NCBI RefSeq assembly: GCF_036884655.1
Contig: NC_088356.1
Location: 16,994,001-17,058,000 of the forward strand
DNA from: Musa acuminata AAA Group
Lineage: Eukaryota; Streptophyta; Magnoliopsida; Zingiberales; Musaceae
Reading direction: 5' to 3'
Length of the DNA: 64,000 nucleotides
In this document: piece after piece, positions 33,101-44,825 of the stretch
Layout of the letters: each line of letters begins with the position of its first letter
Position numbering within the stretch: the first letter of the stretch is position 1
Program-made: the position numbers and the translations under genes
Notes under the pieces: generated by a model
Told to the model about the DNA's origin: nothing
Databases searched by the model: none
What the model saw: the letters and a program-made list of their open reading frames with translations, nothing else

Positions 33101-34936
33101 TTTCTAAAAATAAAGATGCAGCAGAAATGAATAACATGCAGATTTTGCAAGAAATAAACTATCAAGATATGGACTTCTATCTTAATATGCTCCCACTATT
33201 TTACTAACGAGTCACGCGACACCCTCAGCACGTGAAACGGAAGTCTCCGGCAGACTTCTAGTGGGGATCAGGATCCAATCAGCGTCTTAGTGTAACCTCG
33301 AGGGACTCGACCAATCATACTAAGCCTAAAAGGTAGGTAACTCTTGCCGATCACAACTCCTTGTGATTCCCGTCCTGTTCGGCCTCCGAATCACCATGGT
33401 CTCGAGGGACTCGACCAACTATGATGCTCGGTTAAGTCAACACCTTCGTTACAAGATGAGTCAGATTTGATGATATACCCTCGAGGGACTCGACCAAGCA
33501 TACCATGCCCTCAAGTCACCGGTGACATCTCTATGTCGTAAGCAAGATAACGAATAGCGATATAGGTGAGTCTCGAGGGACTCGACCAACTCAACCTACA
33601 CCGGGAATCGGTTCCTACTTATAACGATGCAAGGCCACGTGGGTCAATCTAATTGCCTCACGTTTACCGACTTAATATTATCGAGAGAGATGTTTCTATG
33701 ATTTGGTCTCCTAATATGACATGTCACACATATACATATTTAATATATATCTACATCGCATGCAAATATATATACATATCTAGTATGTATATAAGCAATC
33801 ACACTAGATGATCATGGACCACAACCTAATGTGATTAGGCCCAAGCCAGTAGGCCTAATCACTCACATCGAGATCTATGTGTGCAACGGTGCATCTCCAT
33901 GCCTTGTGATCGTCCATCTCGTCCTCGTTGGTTCCGTCGACATCTTGATGCATCTTCATGCATCGCGATTATCCGTCTCGTGGGTCCCGCTATAGCATCC
34001 ACGCTCCCGCTGCGCCTCCTCATGTGATTACAACTTAGTCATAGGTTCACAGGCCCGACAATAAATGAAAAATATAATAGAGGCTCGCAGACCTCAATAA
34101 TAATAATCACAAGTACACACATCACACGGTCTATGATCATCCGGCCACACATCATACATCACATGTATAAATAATCATCATCATGTAGGACAACTAATTA
34201 ATGATAAAAAATAATAATCAACTAAATCTTTTAATTAATTAGTATTTTATGAAATCAGGGATATATAGGGAATTTCTGAATTCATAGGGGTATTTTTGTA
34301 ATTTAGACAAAAGATAGAAACTGAAATTTCTAAAATTTCGAGGGGCAAAACTATCTTTTGACCAGAAAATCCTAATGCCCTACTCCCATTTGCTGGTGCC
34401 GCCGCTGCCACCCTGCTGGCGGCGGCCTGTGCGGCGGAGGGCGGGGCGCTGCCCTCGCTTGCAGACGGCACGCCCGCTGGCGGCGCTGCCCCTGTAGGTG
34501 GGCGCCCCTGCGGGCGCCGCCGCCTCCACGGGCGGTGTTGACCCAGCAGGTGGGCGCCCCTGCGAGCGTTGCCGCCTCCGCAAGCGGTGCTGTCCCGCCG
34601 GGCGGCCGCCCCTACCGGTGAGTTTCGCCCGTGGGAGCAGCGGCGGCAGGCGCCGCTACCCTGCGGCACCTCACCCCCCGGGAGAAGCGGCCGCAGGCAC
34701 CTCTGCCCGTGGGCTGCTAGCCCCGCCGGTAGCAAGCCTGCTGCAAGCAGGCCGCCGACCGGCTGCTGCAGACGCAGCCCCTGTGCCGCCTGCCTGCGGC
34801 TGCGCTACACGCACGCAGATCGAGAGCAGCAACTGTTGCTGCGCTTTCTTGCTTTTACGTCAACGATTTTGACGTCAAAAGTTTTTCCTAAACACAACAC
34901 ACGCAGTTCAAAACCAATCATTCGCACGAACAACCT
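33101..34936 (-). other. Copia 5' leader with repeated motif and GC-rich island
   Basis: Untranslated segment between primer site and gag. It has four copies of CTCGAGGGACTCGACCAA (33297, 33401, 33480, 33572 on the plus strand). A very GC-rich block of GGCGGC/GCCGCC repeats (34380-34815) contrasts with AT-rich flanks. Open frames in the GC block are compositional. Confidence 0.65.
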
Positions 34937-34937
34937 A

Positions 34938-34950
34938 GCTCTGATACCAC
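34938..34950 (-). other. Primer-binding site of Tork-like copia
   Basis: Minus strand GTGGTATCAGAGC directly follows the 5' LTR end at 34951. Confidence 0.9.
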
Positions 34951-35685
34951 TGTTAGGAAATCTTGGGGGGTGACATCACATGCGCAGCGGAAGAACAAGA
35001 AAACAAAATCCCCGATTCCCAAAGAGATGTTCGTCGTCGTGCGAAGATTGGTGCGTAAAATCCGCGAAACTTAAAACTGCGTATAGAGTAGATTGTGTTA
35101 CCTAGGGAGATCGTATATCCCTATTTCCTTGCAGATCCTTAGGTGAGGTTGAAGAAGGTCAAGCGTCCTCCTCTCTAGCGGAGAGGAGGACGCTTGACCT
35201 ATGAGGCTCTAGTCTATGAGGTAGAGAGGGGGAGGAGAATAAGAGAGGCAAGCAAAGGCTCTAGCCTATGAGGCTCTGAATCCCTCATATTTATAGAAGT
35301 CCCCTGTCAAACCCTAATGGGTCCTCCCCTAGTGAGTATTGGATCTGCATCCAATAAGACAAGGGCTCCATCGGATATCTCATATCCGATCCTCTACTCA
35401 TCGCAATGCCTACCATATGTCTAATATCGAGCTGGCCGTGAGTCATACCTATCAGAACTCCTTCTAACTCAATGAATTTTTATCTCTATAATAATTCACT
35501 TACTCATCGACTACGGACGTACTAAGCCACTACGCCGTAGTCCCTAGACGATACAGGGGAATCCAATCCATTGGACCTGTCTGTCCTCAGTTACCGTGTA
35601 CCTATAGTCCCTCATCCATCTAATATCCCTGAGACCGTATATCGAGTATGGTGCTGTCAGACCCATACGGTTTCTACTCGAGTAT
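34951..35685 (-). repeat. Truncated 5' LTR of Tork-like copia
   Basis: Follows the other LTR until CTCGAGTAT at 35685. Half the LTR (its U3 start) is missing. At 35157-35199 a 19-bp perfect inverted repeat replaces sequence seen in the other LTR. Confidence 0.85.
35157..35199. repeat. 19-bp perfect inverted repeat (loop 5)
   Basis: GGTCAAGCGTCCTCCTCTC pairs exactly with GAGAGGAGGACGCTTGACC across TAGCG. The partner LTR has only the left arm. Confidence 0.9.
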
Positions 35686-36742
35686 GCCATATGAGAATGC
35701 TGTCAGACCCATATCGAGCATGATAACTATAATCTTGATAGAATATAAATCATGCCTTATGGAAAAAGAAATATAGTTTCATAATATTTAAGGATATAAA
35801 CTAAATAAATACTTAAAAAACATTAATTGGAATTTAGTTATCACATGCAAAAAATCTGCGAAACCTATAAAAGAATACGATAATCTATATATCTTTTATA
35901 TTAAATAAGTCAAAATAAAAAATATATCAAAGTCAAAATTAATCAAAAATTTTAATTTTTGCTAGATTTGATCAAAATTAAATCTAATCAAACAATCAAA
36001 ATATAGTCATAATTAGATTCAACCATAATTAAAAAATAAATTATATTGGTCAATTTTATAATTAATGATATAAATAAAAAAAATATTAATTTCTTAAGTG
36101 TAAAATTATAATTTTATTGATAGGAAATAAGTAGAATTATAGAGTTTCTTAGGGTAGAACTATCAAAAAAATTATAATTTTGAAAATAGAAACCCTGATT
36201 CCTATTATAAGAGGCACATGGTTTCCGTTTGGTTGCCACAATGAACGACCTGCACGGCCGCCATGATACATGACCAACGCGGCATGCAGTTGTCGCCTGC
36301 ATGGCCACCACGATGCATGACCATCTGCTACTATCACCATGTGTACATGCTGCCTGGAGTAGCTGCTTGTGACTAGCATATGCCCGTTGTAGTGACACGC
36401 ATGTAGCAATGTTGCTCTAGGCGCTATAGTTGCCATTAGTTGCAGTGCTATGCAACCACCACCATCGCCATAAGCAGCGGTATTGCTATCATCGACATAT
36501 ACAGCAATGTTGTTTAACCAGTACAATCGTTGTAGGGCTAGCAATCATCAAAGATCACAGCCCTCAAGAACGATGGTCCATTGATCTAATGCAAGGAACC
36601 TCATGTTGCCGGCAAGTAGGCAATAAGACGGATTAAATAGAAAGGTAGATCAATAATATACATGAATCATTTAAGCATGGTAAATAAAAAACTAACAGAT
36701 GTAAGGTATTTGATTTCAAAGAACTCGGCTCTTGTACCAATC
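35686..36742. other. Unassigned AT-rich region, possible LTR-element leader
   Basis: 35686-35722 is a scrambled repeat of the adjacent LTR (GCTGTCAGACCCATA, ATCGAGCATG). From 35723 on there is no recognised domain. The less AT-rich part 36200-36600 precedes a primer-like motif on the minus strand, so it may be the leader of a decayed element. Confidence 0.4.
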
Positions 36743-37270
36743 GTAAACATAAAAATCATAATTTATTACTGTTATGTGAAAAAACTTTAATACAAAGACT
36801 GAAAGTAAATAACAATACTATCATATTTATGATGTATACCTTTTGATGTCATCTAAAGGGGCACTGTTCTCGAATTAGAAAATCATAGTAATATCGATCT
36901 GCAAACATAACTAGACTGACATTCTTCTCTTTTTCTATCACCGGACCATTGTGGTCGATGGATTAGGGATAAGAGTAGATGAGAGAAGAATCATGATCTC
37001 TCAATGACCGTCATGTATCCACATCTCTGGTCTCTTGTCTCCGTCTCATCTCATATACTATAGTCTCTAGAAAGTCCTATCTATTTATAGGTGATAGCAA
37101 ATGATCTAAGATAAATAATTAGGAGAGTTATTCTCATTAAGATTATATTGACTGATAATAATCATCAGAATTCAATTAGATTTATAATATATATTATTTA
37201 ATTAGATAAGATCACATAATTATCACTATAATTATGTAATGAGTATAGAAGTATTGTCTCTCTACGTTGT
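36728..37270 (-). repeat. Possible decayed LTR with primer-like site (minus strand)
   Basis: Minus strand reads TGGTACAAGAGCC (36728-36740) beside a putative LTR edge at about 36743, one base from the family PBS. A CTATAAATAG TATA-like box lies near 37080-37090. Left and right limits are uncertain and no second LTR was seen. Confidence 0.35.
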
Positions 37271-38431
37271 TTTCTAACGTTTGTTATTTCCTGAAGAAGT
37301 GTAATATTTTTTTTGGTCTTTTACGTTCTAAATTCACTATAATATGTCTGAAAAAAAAAAACAAAGACTAAATGCAAAAAAAAAAGACTCCGGTTAACGT
37401 AAGACCAAAAAAACCTTTGGCATATACAATCTTATGCCGGCAGAGAAAATGGATACTTATGGCTTGAACCCCGTGTTTTAATTTACAAGGCTTTCATCCG
37501 TGAGTAGTATTATATTTGAAGTGATTTGAAACACATATTAAAAGATTGACAATTTGAATGAAGGAATAAAAAAGCAAAAAATCTAACGAGTGGCTGGTTC
37601 CTTCATGTTTATTTGTTGATATGTAATTTGTGTACTCTGTCTTTGACTAAAACGAATCTGTATTTCAACTCTTTTGTGTTTTGTATCTTTACTCTATCAA
37701 TGGTACACCAGAAGAGTCTCAAATCACATCTTGTTGCATTAAATATTAAATAATTTTTTTATTTGCAAAAAGGTAAGAAATACATTAATACAAAGATACT
37801 TTATAATGTGTGTGGGAATACAAGTACAAGTGACAATAGATCATGCACAACTTAAAGAGTATATAATAGAATTGACAAACAACCAACATAGATAGTCACT
37901 CATAGTCAAATCATTTTTCCAGTCGTTTTGCTACTTTCCTTAGAATAAACATCCTAGTCACTTGATTTTTCACTCTAGCTTTGGCAATGCCTTGTTACTG
38001 GCATCTGAATCTATCATCGTTTACAGTTCAAAAGCAAAATACATGGCTCCTTCGAATAAATTTCTACCAAGTTGTTGTAGTGATGTGTAAAAATAATCCA
38101 TCGGCCAGTTTCCTTCTCCAAGAGTGAATTAAACAAACACTTCATGACAGTGATTGCAAAAAATATTTACTTGTGATAGTAAGTGTCATTTTCAAGGCAT
38201 TTTAGCCTTTCTATTTAGGATCTCCATGGCACCTTAAAATTAGACCAATCTGAAGGTCACTAGTGTAAATGTTTTATCAGATCCATCGTTAATTTAACAA
38301 CATAATCATGTGTACAATCTTCAAAAAGAATTTTGTTATTGTGTCAGCAAGAGGAGAATACGACAGGATATTTCAAACAGCAACAAGCAGAATTGATATA
38401 TGTCTCTTTGTTTTCAATGGACAAAAGATTA
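37271..38431. other. AT-rich intergenic DNA downstream of host gene
   Basis: No coding signal. Two arms at about 37306-37327 and 37396-37413 (GGTCTTTTACGTT / AACGTAAGACC) form an imperfect inverted repeat of MITE-like size. The stretch next to 38431 should contain the 3' UTR of the host gene; I could not fix a polyadenylation site. Confidence 0.4.
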
Positions 38432-39797
38432 TCAAAACATCCACCTGGGAGACACCTGAATGACATTTCGATGAGGTCTCGTCATCTGCTCTAAGCTGTT
38501 CCGCTTCTTCAAGCTTGAGGAGACGGTCGGACTGCAATAATCATGACTCCGTTGAGGTAATGCTGCAGCTTGTGAATCCAATTTCTGTATCGGAATTATC
38601 GTATGCTGTTTCAGTAACACTGCTTTCCGTGCCACTGTGTTTTGCTTACCAAAAGTCCATCTGCTATAGTTAACACAACTCTGGCTTCTAGCAACAGTTT
38701 GGAGCTTGTTTTGTTGAGGACTTGGGATGTTTCTGCTTTCCATAGTTTCAGCTGAGTACATTGTTTCCTCTCCACTATCAAACCCATCCTTCTTCCCATT
38801 CTCCAAAGGACATGAACTTGACTGCACCTCACTGAAGCAATTATTTTGCCACGTACTAACAGGAGGAACCTTATGATTAGCTTCCCGATATGCTCTTGTT
38901 AATTCTTGTGACACAAAACCATTTTCATTCGATCGGTCTCCAGGTCTGTGGCCTTCAACATTGGCTTCATCAGAGAGCATCTGTCTGAGGGGAAGTGGTA
39001 AAAATATGGATTTTGGAGCCTTGGAAAGCATGCTAACATCCAAGAGCTGCAATGTGGCATGGTCTTTCTTCTCAACAGACCCAGAAAATTCTGGAGATAG
39101 AATTCCCTGCTCGGGAGTCAAACGCAGATCAGCAATTGGGTTTTCATTGTAGAAACTTTTTCCATTAGCTGAGCTGCTTGATCCAGGATAATATTTAGAC
39201 CGTTGAACCATCTGTGATGATGACAATCGATCATTGTTGTCCTCATTGGTCTTGATGACCCGGCAAAAGGTGAAAGAAGCATTAGAATTTTCACACTGTC
39301 CTGTGGTCATCAACCGAATGAGAGATAACTTGGGCTTGCTAACCTCATCCAAGCTCCCTTCCCAATGCTGATATAACCAATTACAAATGACAGGAATGGG
39401 GATCCCAAATTGCATAGGAACATCCTTCTTCCATGAATTGGTTGATGAAGAGGATGCATAAGATCTTGCACTGGGAGAGGAGGCAAGTTTCATGGGATCA
39501 CATACCATAAAAGCTAGATTTCCTTGTGCATCAAAACCAGCAGATCCAGGGCACAATGTGACCCCATCCATAGTCAATTTTATGAGGTTGTCAGTAGCTA
39601 TTACTACTTTTCCCTCACCAAATGTCAGCTCTTTTTTATCTGTGTGCCCTAAAAGAAAAACTGTAGTACCCAGTTGAAGACTAGGCTTGCAGCAGGTTTT
39701 CAAGTACTGAGGCTGCTGCACCTGTGAGGATGAGTCACCACCCATTATATCAAGTCCCACAACTGTAAGATCAAGAATGGAACTTGTAATGAAGAAT
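38432..39797 (-). CDS. Trypsin-like (PA-clan) plant protein, exon 2
   Basis: Second coding exon, 1366 bp to the stop at 38432-38434. Minus strand shows the acceptor TTTTTCAG just before 39797. Joined to exon 1 (43391-43719) it gives 1695 bp, an exact multiple of three, 564 codons plus stop. Counting from the first Met, this exon supplies the triad Asp candidate (SSILDLTVVGL, about D119) and the Ser loop (CPGSAGFDAQGNLAFMVCDP, about S195, in the place of GDSGGP). It then has GIPIPVICNWLYQHWEG and a long Ser-rich tail without recognised domain. No transmembrane segment is evident. It resembles conserved plant proteins with a trypsin-like serine/cysteine peptidase fold; proteolytic activity is unproven. 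It is the only clear host gene in the window. Confidence 0.8.
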
Positions 39798-42700
39798 CTG
39801 AAAAAGGAATCACACTTATGAGGGAAACTATGCAGTCTGTCTAAGAGAAACATAGCTGCACCAGTAAGGGAATTAGCAATGAAAAAACAAATGACAAGGA
39901 ATTAGAAGAACTAGGGTGCCCAATGAGCAAACCAACTAATATTGCAGGTGCAGAAATAATAGTTATTATATAGCACCATAAGTTATATCAATGAGATAAC
40001 AAATTTACTGTATATTGAGCCACATAAGCACTTAATTGACATTTAATAGAAGATCATAAGTAACGATCACCTACTTCATATTGAAATGAAGAGAATCCAT
40101 TTGATGTGCAAAGACAATTAAACTTCAAGGTGTAAGTCTAAGTGAAACAATTAACAAACAGAAAGGAAAGTTAACGCTATGCTAAATCAATTATACTAGA
40201 AAAGGTTAAATGTAAGAACTTTATCTCAAACACTCTATGACCACATGGTGAAACTTGAGGGTTGGAATTAGCAATTTGCTCAATCAAAATTGTTGTTGAA
40301 TATAATGCCTTGTTATAGGTTAATATCTTTTTCTTTTTTGGAGAACTGATCATTAATTTGTTGTTGAATACTAATCATTAATCTAACTGAAACAATTAAC
40401 AAACAAAAAGGAAAGTTAACGCCAAGCTAAATCAATTATCCTAGAGGTTAAATGTAAGAACTTTATCTCAAACACTCCATGACCACATGGTGAAACTTGA
40501 GAGTTGGAATTAGCAATTTGCTCAATCAAAATTGTTGTTGAATATAATGCTTGTATAGGTTGATATCATTTTTTTTGGAGAACTTCTAGCTGATCATTAA
40601 TTTGCATGACAGTGCAATTTATCAAATATGTCAAACATGAAGACGTTGATATTGATATAAAGGTCCTAGGATCAAATTCCATGTAACTGCATACCCTTTG
40701 CCAAGAAAAAAAAAAAAAAGAAGTCAAGCAATGCACCTCCCTGGTTCAAGTATGGTTGATGAAGATTGACAAAATTCTTTTAACTTAACCAATTTGACAC
40801 CCACTCTTACGACTGCTGCAATTTTGTAACCTACAATGAAGCTTAGAGAACGCAAGATGTTAAAGGAGACATATGCTAGTGTATTCTATTAATGGATCAA
40901 AAACTTAGTGTTCCACCAAACTGGTGGAGGTCTAAAGGATGCTGGAAGAAGGCAAGGATTGAAAAGAGTTTTGATACTTTCTAAATAAAATTATATGCAG
41001 TTGAAGACTGATTCTAAAAAATGTATATGAAGTTATAAAAAAGAATTACAAGATGCTCCCAGAATAATTTCTTTGCAGTGCTTGTTCACACACACGTCAG
41101 AAGAAGGCAAGTTTTGAAAGAGAGTTCTCTATTCTGAAATAAGATATATTTAGAGGAAAACTGAAGAATGAAACTAGAAGTGGATTAAAACTACCAGAGA
41201 TGAATAAGTTGGTAATAGATGAACTTTAATTGCTACTTCACCATATAAGATCTTCCCAATTTCCAGAAAACATACAAATAAGTTGGTCATAGACAAAACC
41301 AAGCAGTACTTCTATCAAAAATTAAAATGAATCTGATTGTGTGAATAAATAGTTAGAGGTAATAGGACTGTATGTGTCCTATGGGATATCAAAGTTATGA
41401 AGCTTTGACTGATTCTTCTGTTCCCAAAGGAACAGGTTGTCATAATATTGGAGTAGCTACAGTGGGCATATTGGCAGGCTTATTCCATCTTTGTTGTCCA
41501 TCTATTCCAATGATATTCCTTGTCCATTAGTTACCTATTCCATCACTTTCTCGACTAAGCTCTTAAACCAACTTCCATTAGATTTTGTCAAGTTTGAGAG
41601 TCAATCAAGAACAAGAAGTTGCATTTTCAGAGACACTAAATTTGGTGAAGTAGATAGAATCTTTTCTCTGAGACACTATGCCATGGTTTTAGATGTCAAA
41701 AAAACCAATACATATCACCAATCTAACCAAGCACAGGTAATGAACCAGACAGCTGGGTGCCACTTGGTACACCATGTTTTATTATTACTTTTAGTAATAA
41801 TGGGTAGTACATGGTGGTATACCACTCAGTTTCTCATGTCCTACTTAGTTCAATAGGTAATCAGTACTCATATTGGACTAGTATTTAAAACCTTTAATTA
41901 TGAATGGTAGTAAATATTTTACATGGTCAACCTATAAACATGTTTATAGTGAGACAACCAAAATTTAGATGGTCAATCTATTAACATTCTAAGATGACCT
42001 AACCAATAGATAGCCTGATTATTGCAAATTCTGCACTTACCAAAGAGTATATGGAAGTTCCAAATTAATGGAAAATTTATTTCCAGAAAAGTCTCAGTTT
42101 TATTTTTTTACCTGGTGTACCTTTTAGAGAATTTTCCTAGGAGCACCCCTTTTTTGTAAGTACCAATTTTGTAAGTATCAAAAAAAGGCATCAGAAATCT
42201 TGTTTATGCAGATAATAATCATAATCATTGCACATGTTTGGATCAAATTCATGCCAAGAATTAAATTTTATCATGATCCAGAAGAATTGCATACTAATAC
42301 ACAACATACGTGACAATTATTGCCAAATCTGACTGGGTGACTCATCCGTATTCCTGGGAAATGACAGCATCAAACAATGTGCTCAAAATTTTATCACAAT
42401 CCAGATATAATTTTGAAAAAGAATGCAAACGAAGAGTATCATAATTTTACTAATTACGCAAAAACAAGTGTGCAAAAACTAAATATAGTGCAACACCCAT
42501 ATAAAAAACGAACTCATATAAGTGGGTAGATAAGAAATAAAAAAAGCTCCATCAGATAACAAAGGACTGGACTTACAATAGATGTTCCAGAACAGTATGA
42601 AAGAACACCAGATAGAAGCTAGTTTATGGAGTTCATACTAGACGACAAATTCCAACAATCAGTAACAAGATGGACCATGCTTTCCGTATCAAATGATGCA

Positions 42701-43390
42701 TCATTAAGCACCGATCTCATAAACCATAGCTCATCTACCATATCATGCATCCAGGATCCACCTATGAGAAGCTAAAGGATGATAAACATTCTTTCATATC
42801 AAAAGAAAGATCTTTGTAATAAGATATCATGGAATTATTTGTGCAGAAGGATGTAAATATCACCATAGCAAGAAAAGGATGGATGCAGAATTTTCATTGT
42901 GACAAAAAGGCATATGGAAATGTGATGCTCTAAATGATAAAATCAGCCCTAAAGCTCATTACAATACTTAATACGTTAATTTTCAGAAAATATAAGTTGT
43001 ACAATTTAGTCATCAAACTGAAGTTGATTAATTGATCACCAACCATAAGTGTCACCAATCCCTTTCAGCACTACAGATGTTCCTAAGTTCACCAATACTC
43101 GCACTGGCATCTAGTTATGCATTCTCTCTATGCTTCCGGGCTACACTAAATGGTTAAGAAACAGGAAGCCTATGACTAACCTAAATACGTTGATTTTGCT
43201 CATTTCCACATAAACAATCAAATTACCACCATTCCAATCTTAAGCCAAAAGTCCTTGATCAGTTCGTAGCTCGAATATCAGAATTCGTGCAACACATGGG
43301 CAAGGTCGACGAATCAAACATCGAACTAAAAATGAAGCCAAAATATGTCATAAATTATGAATTTTTCCTGAACAAGCGTGAGCAATTGAC
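39798..43390 (-). other. Intron of the host gene (3593 bp)
   Basis: Minus strand begins GTCAATTG after exon AAAG (43391) and ends TTTTTCAG. AT-rich, no TE coding domain seen. It contains a direct repeat of about 218 bp (40143-40360 and 40388-40604). Continuity of frame and of the protease fold across it supports the splice. Confidence 0.75.
40143..40604. repeat. Near-tandem ~218-bp direct repeat in intron
   Basis: Both copies start TGAAACAATTAACAAACA and end GATCATTAATTTG; they share long blocks such as CCACATGGTGAAACTTGAG, with a few differences and small gaps. Confidence 0.85.
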
Positions 43391-43719
43391 CTTTGGGGCA
43401 CAAGTCTGGCAGAGAGGCGGCCATGGCAGAGGCGGACTTCGGCGGCCTCAGCAGCAACTACCGTCGGGAGGATGGCGTGAGTAGTAAGAAGAAGATTGCG
43501 GTGGATGAGGAACCCGGTCCCTCCACCACCCCAGCCCCAAACACCTCCGGCACCTACGGCCACGGAGATGGCGGCCAAGGCGGGACCCTTGGAGGTGAAG
43601 ATGCTAACTTTGACCCGCTCCGATTTTCCTCGGCCGGCGAGGAAGCAACACCACGACCCCTCTTGCAGAACCCCCATCGCGATCCTTACTCCCTTCTCGC
43701 TTCGCTTCGAGCGCACCAT
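43391..43719 (-). CDS. Trypsin-like (PA-clan) plant protein, exon 1
   Basis: GC-rich first coding exon. It encodes GGGGTGFLIHRNLLLTTHAI, where LTTHA matches the His-active-site region (LTAAHC-type) of trypsin-like proteins, about H81 from the first Met. The donor GT follows AAAG at 43391, and the Arg codon is split AG/A across the intron. Two starts are possible: 43719 or the in-frame ATG at 43677 (MGVLQEG). A TATA-like box at 43745-43754 would place transcription start near 43715-43720, which favours 43677 and a 550-residue product. The opposite strand also has an open frame here, caused by GC richness. Function as an enzyme is inferred from the triad only. Confidence 0.75.
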
Positions 43720-43744
43720 TCACCCGGGAACCGACGGCGCTACT

Positions 43745-43754
43745 CTTAAATATA
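43745..43754 (-). promoter_or_regulatory. Candidate TATA box of host gene
   Basis: Minus strand reads TATATTTAAG, 26 bp upstream of the first ATG (43719) and 68 bp upstream of the second (43677). Confidence 0.4.
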
Positions 43755-44470
43755 GCCAGCAATGAGAGACTCCTTTGCCATGTGGTTGGTGCTTCTAATC
43801 CTCTGATGATTTTTCAGCACTGTATAAAGAGATAAATTGGGAGTTGCAGACCGCAGAGGAAAACAGAGCAATGCCAAGACGTGCATAAAGAGTAAAAAGA
43901 TCCCATTGTCGGAGAAATCAAGACGTATGCCAGCTATTCCATTGCCTCTCTTTCCTCTTCCAGCATCAAGATTACATTCTGCATCTGAATTATAAGATGA
44001 TAAATCAACTCATGAGAACGAAGTGATGTTCTCCACTGGTCGGGCCACTCATCGTCAAAGATCTAATCACTGAAATCCATGGATTCGAACATGTAAAAAG
44101 ATGATAAAAAGTATAGCTTCATAGAGAGCTGAAAGCTTGTGTGACAAGCTGTAAGCAACCACTGGATCAGCTGCTTCTGAGGAATAAAGAAGGATCCATA
44201 GGCATGAACACAGAGTGGCACTCTTCATGGATTCACGCCTCACCGGCCAAATTAAGCATCAGTGACCATTATTTTATGCTACAGTGGTCTAAAAAGAAAA
44301 TGCATTTAGCTTGCTGGATACATCGTTGAATGAGGTGGAACACTTGTAAAAGTTGTGCTCCGTTCGACGGTAGTGCAAAAGGTGGGCAATATTTTATTTT
44401 GCAAATTGGGGTCCCATGCATGCCATGACCACATGGAGGCCACTGCATTGAGTTCTGAAGTTGAAATCTT

Positions 44471-44502
<32 letters not shown>

Positions 44503-44825
44503 AGCGTCACTTCCTTCAACAAAGAGATTTATCAATTTATAGCTCACACTGCTTATCTGCTCAACAAATTGAATGCAACTGCTATGACATTTTTTTTTTT
44601 ACCAAAAGCAAAAGCAAAAATGATTTGTATTGACCCAGAAACATACATCTATAACTATACTCTTCGAAGCACAAAACGACATGCAACTCAGGATGCATCA
44701 GACCAGGCATCATAAAATTTGATAGACATGACAATTTGCACAAGTCCAAGTCAATATGTACCAGGAATACTTTCTCTAAATATAACATTAAGATCTGTTT
44801 TATTAGGCATTAATTTTGCTAATCA
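43755..44825. other. Upstream region of host gene
   Basis: No gene recognised; short open frames show no family features. It contains a CT-rich microsatellite (44471-44502) and a poly-T run near 44591. The TE cluster begins at about 44826. Confidence 0.5.
44471..44502. repeat. (CT)n microsatellite
   Basis: TC dinucleotides interrupted once by TCTA. Confidence 0.9.

Larger units (their letters stand above)
27955..35685 (-). mobile_element. Tork/Tnt1-like copia element, decayed
   Basis: Minus-strand order: truncated 5' LTR (34951-35685), primer site, 1.8 kb leader, gag, degraded protease, integrase, RT, RNase H, purine tract, 3' LTR (27955-29433). Both LTRs carry the same TGTTRGGAAATCTTGGGGGG edge. 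Domain order gag-PR-INT-RT-RH defines Ty1/copia; RT and integrase motifs resemble Tnt1/Tork-type elements. It was inserted in the 3' LTR of the element at 22293. The outer part of the right LTR and the remaining target LTR are missing, so a deletion removed the right junction. Confidence 0.9.

Noticed and set aside
33297..33589. tRNA-derived repeats or Pol III B boxes
   Set aside because: Resemblance is limited to a few bases, with no A box or cloverleaf; listed only as a leader motif.
34247..34973. Pro/Ala/Arg-rich frames in the GC island
   Set aside because: Open on both strands through composition; lies in a copia leader.
43393..43749. Plus-strand 118-codon frame opposite host exon 1
   Set aside because: The minus strand holds the trypsin-like His region and a splice donor that restores the frame; the plus frame has no recognisable family.
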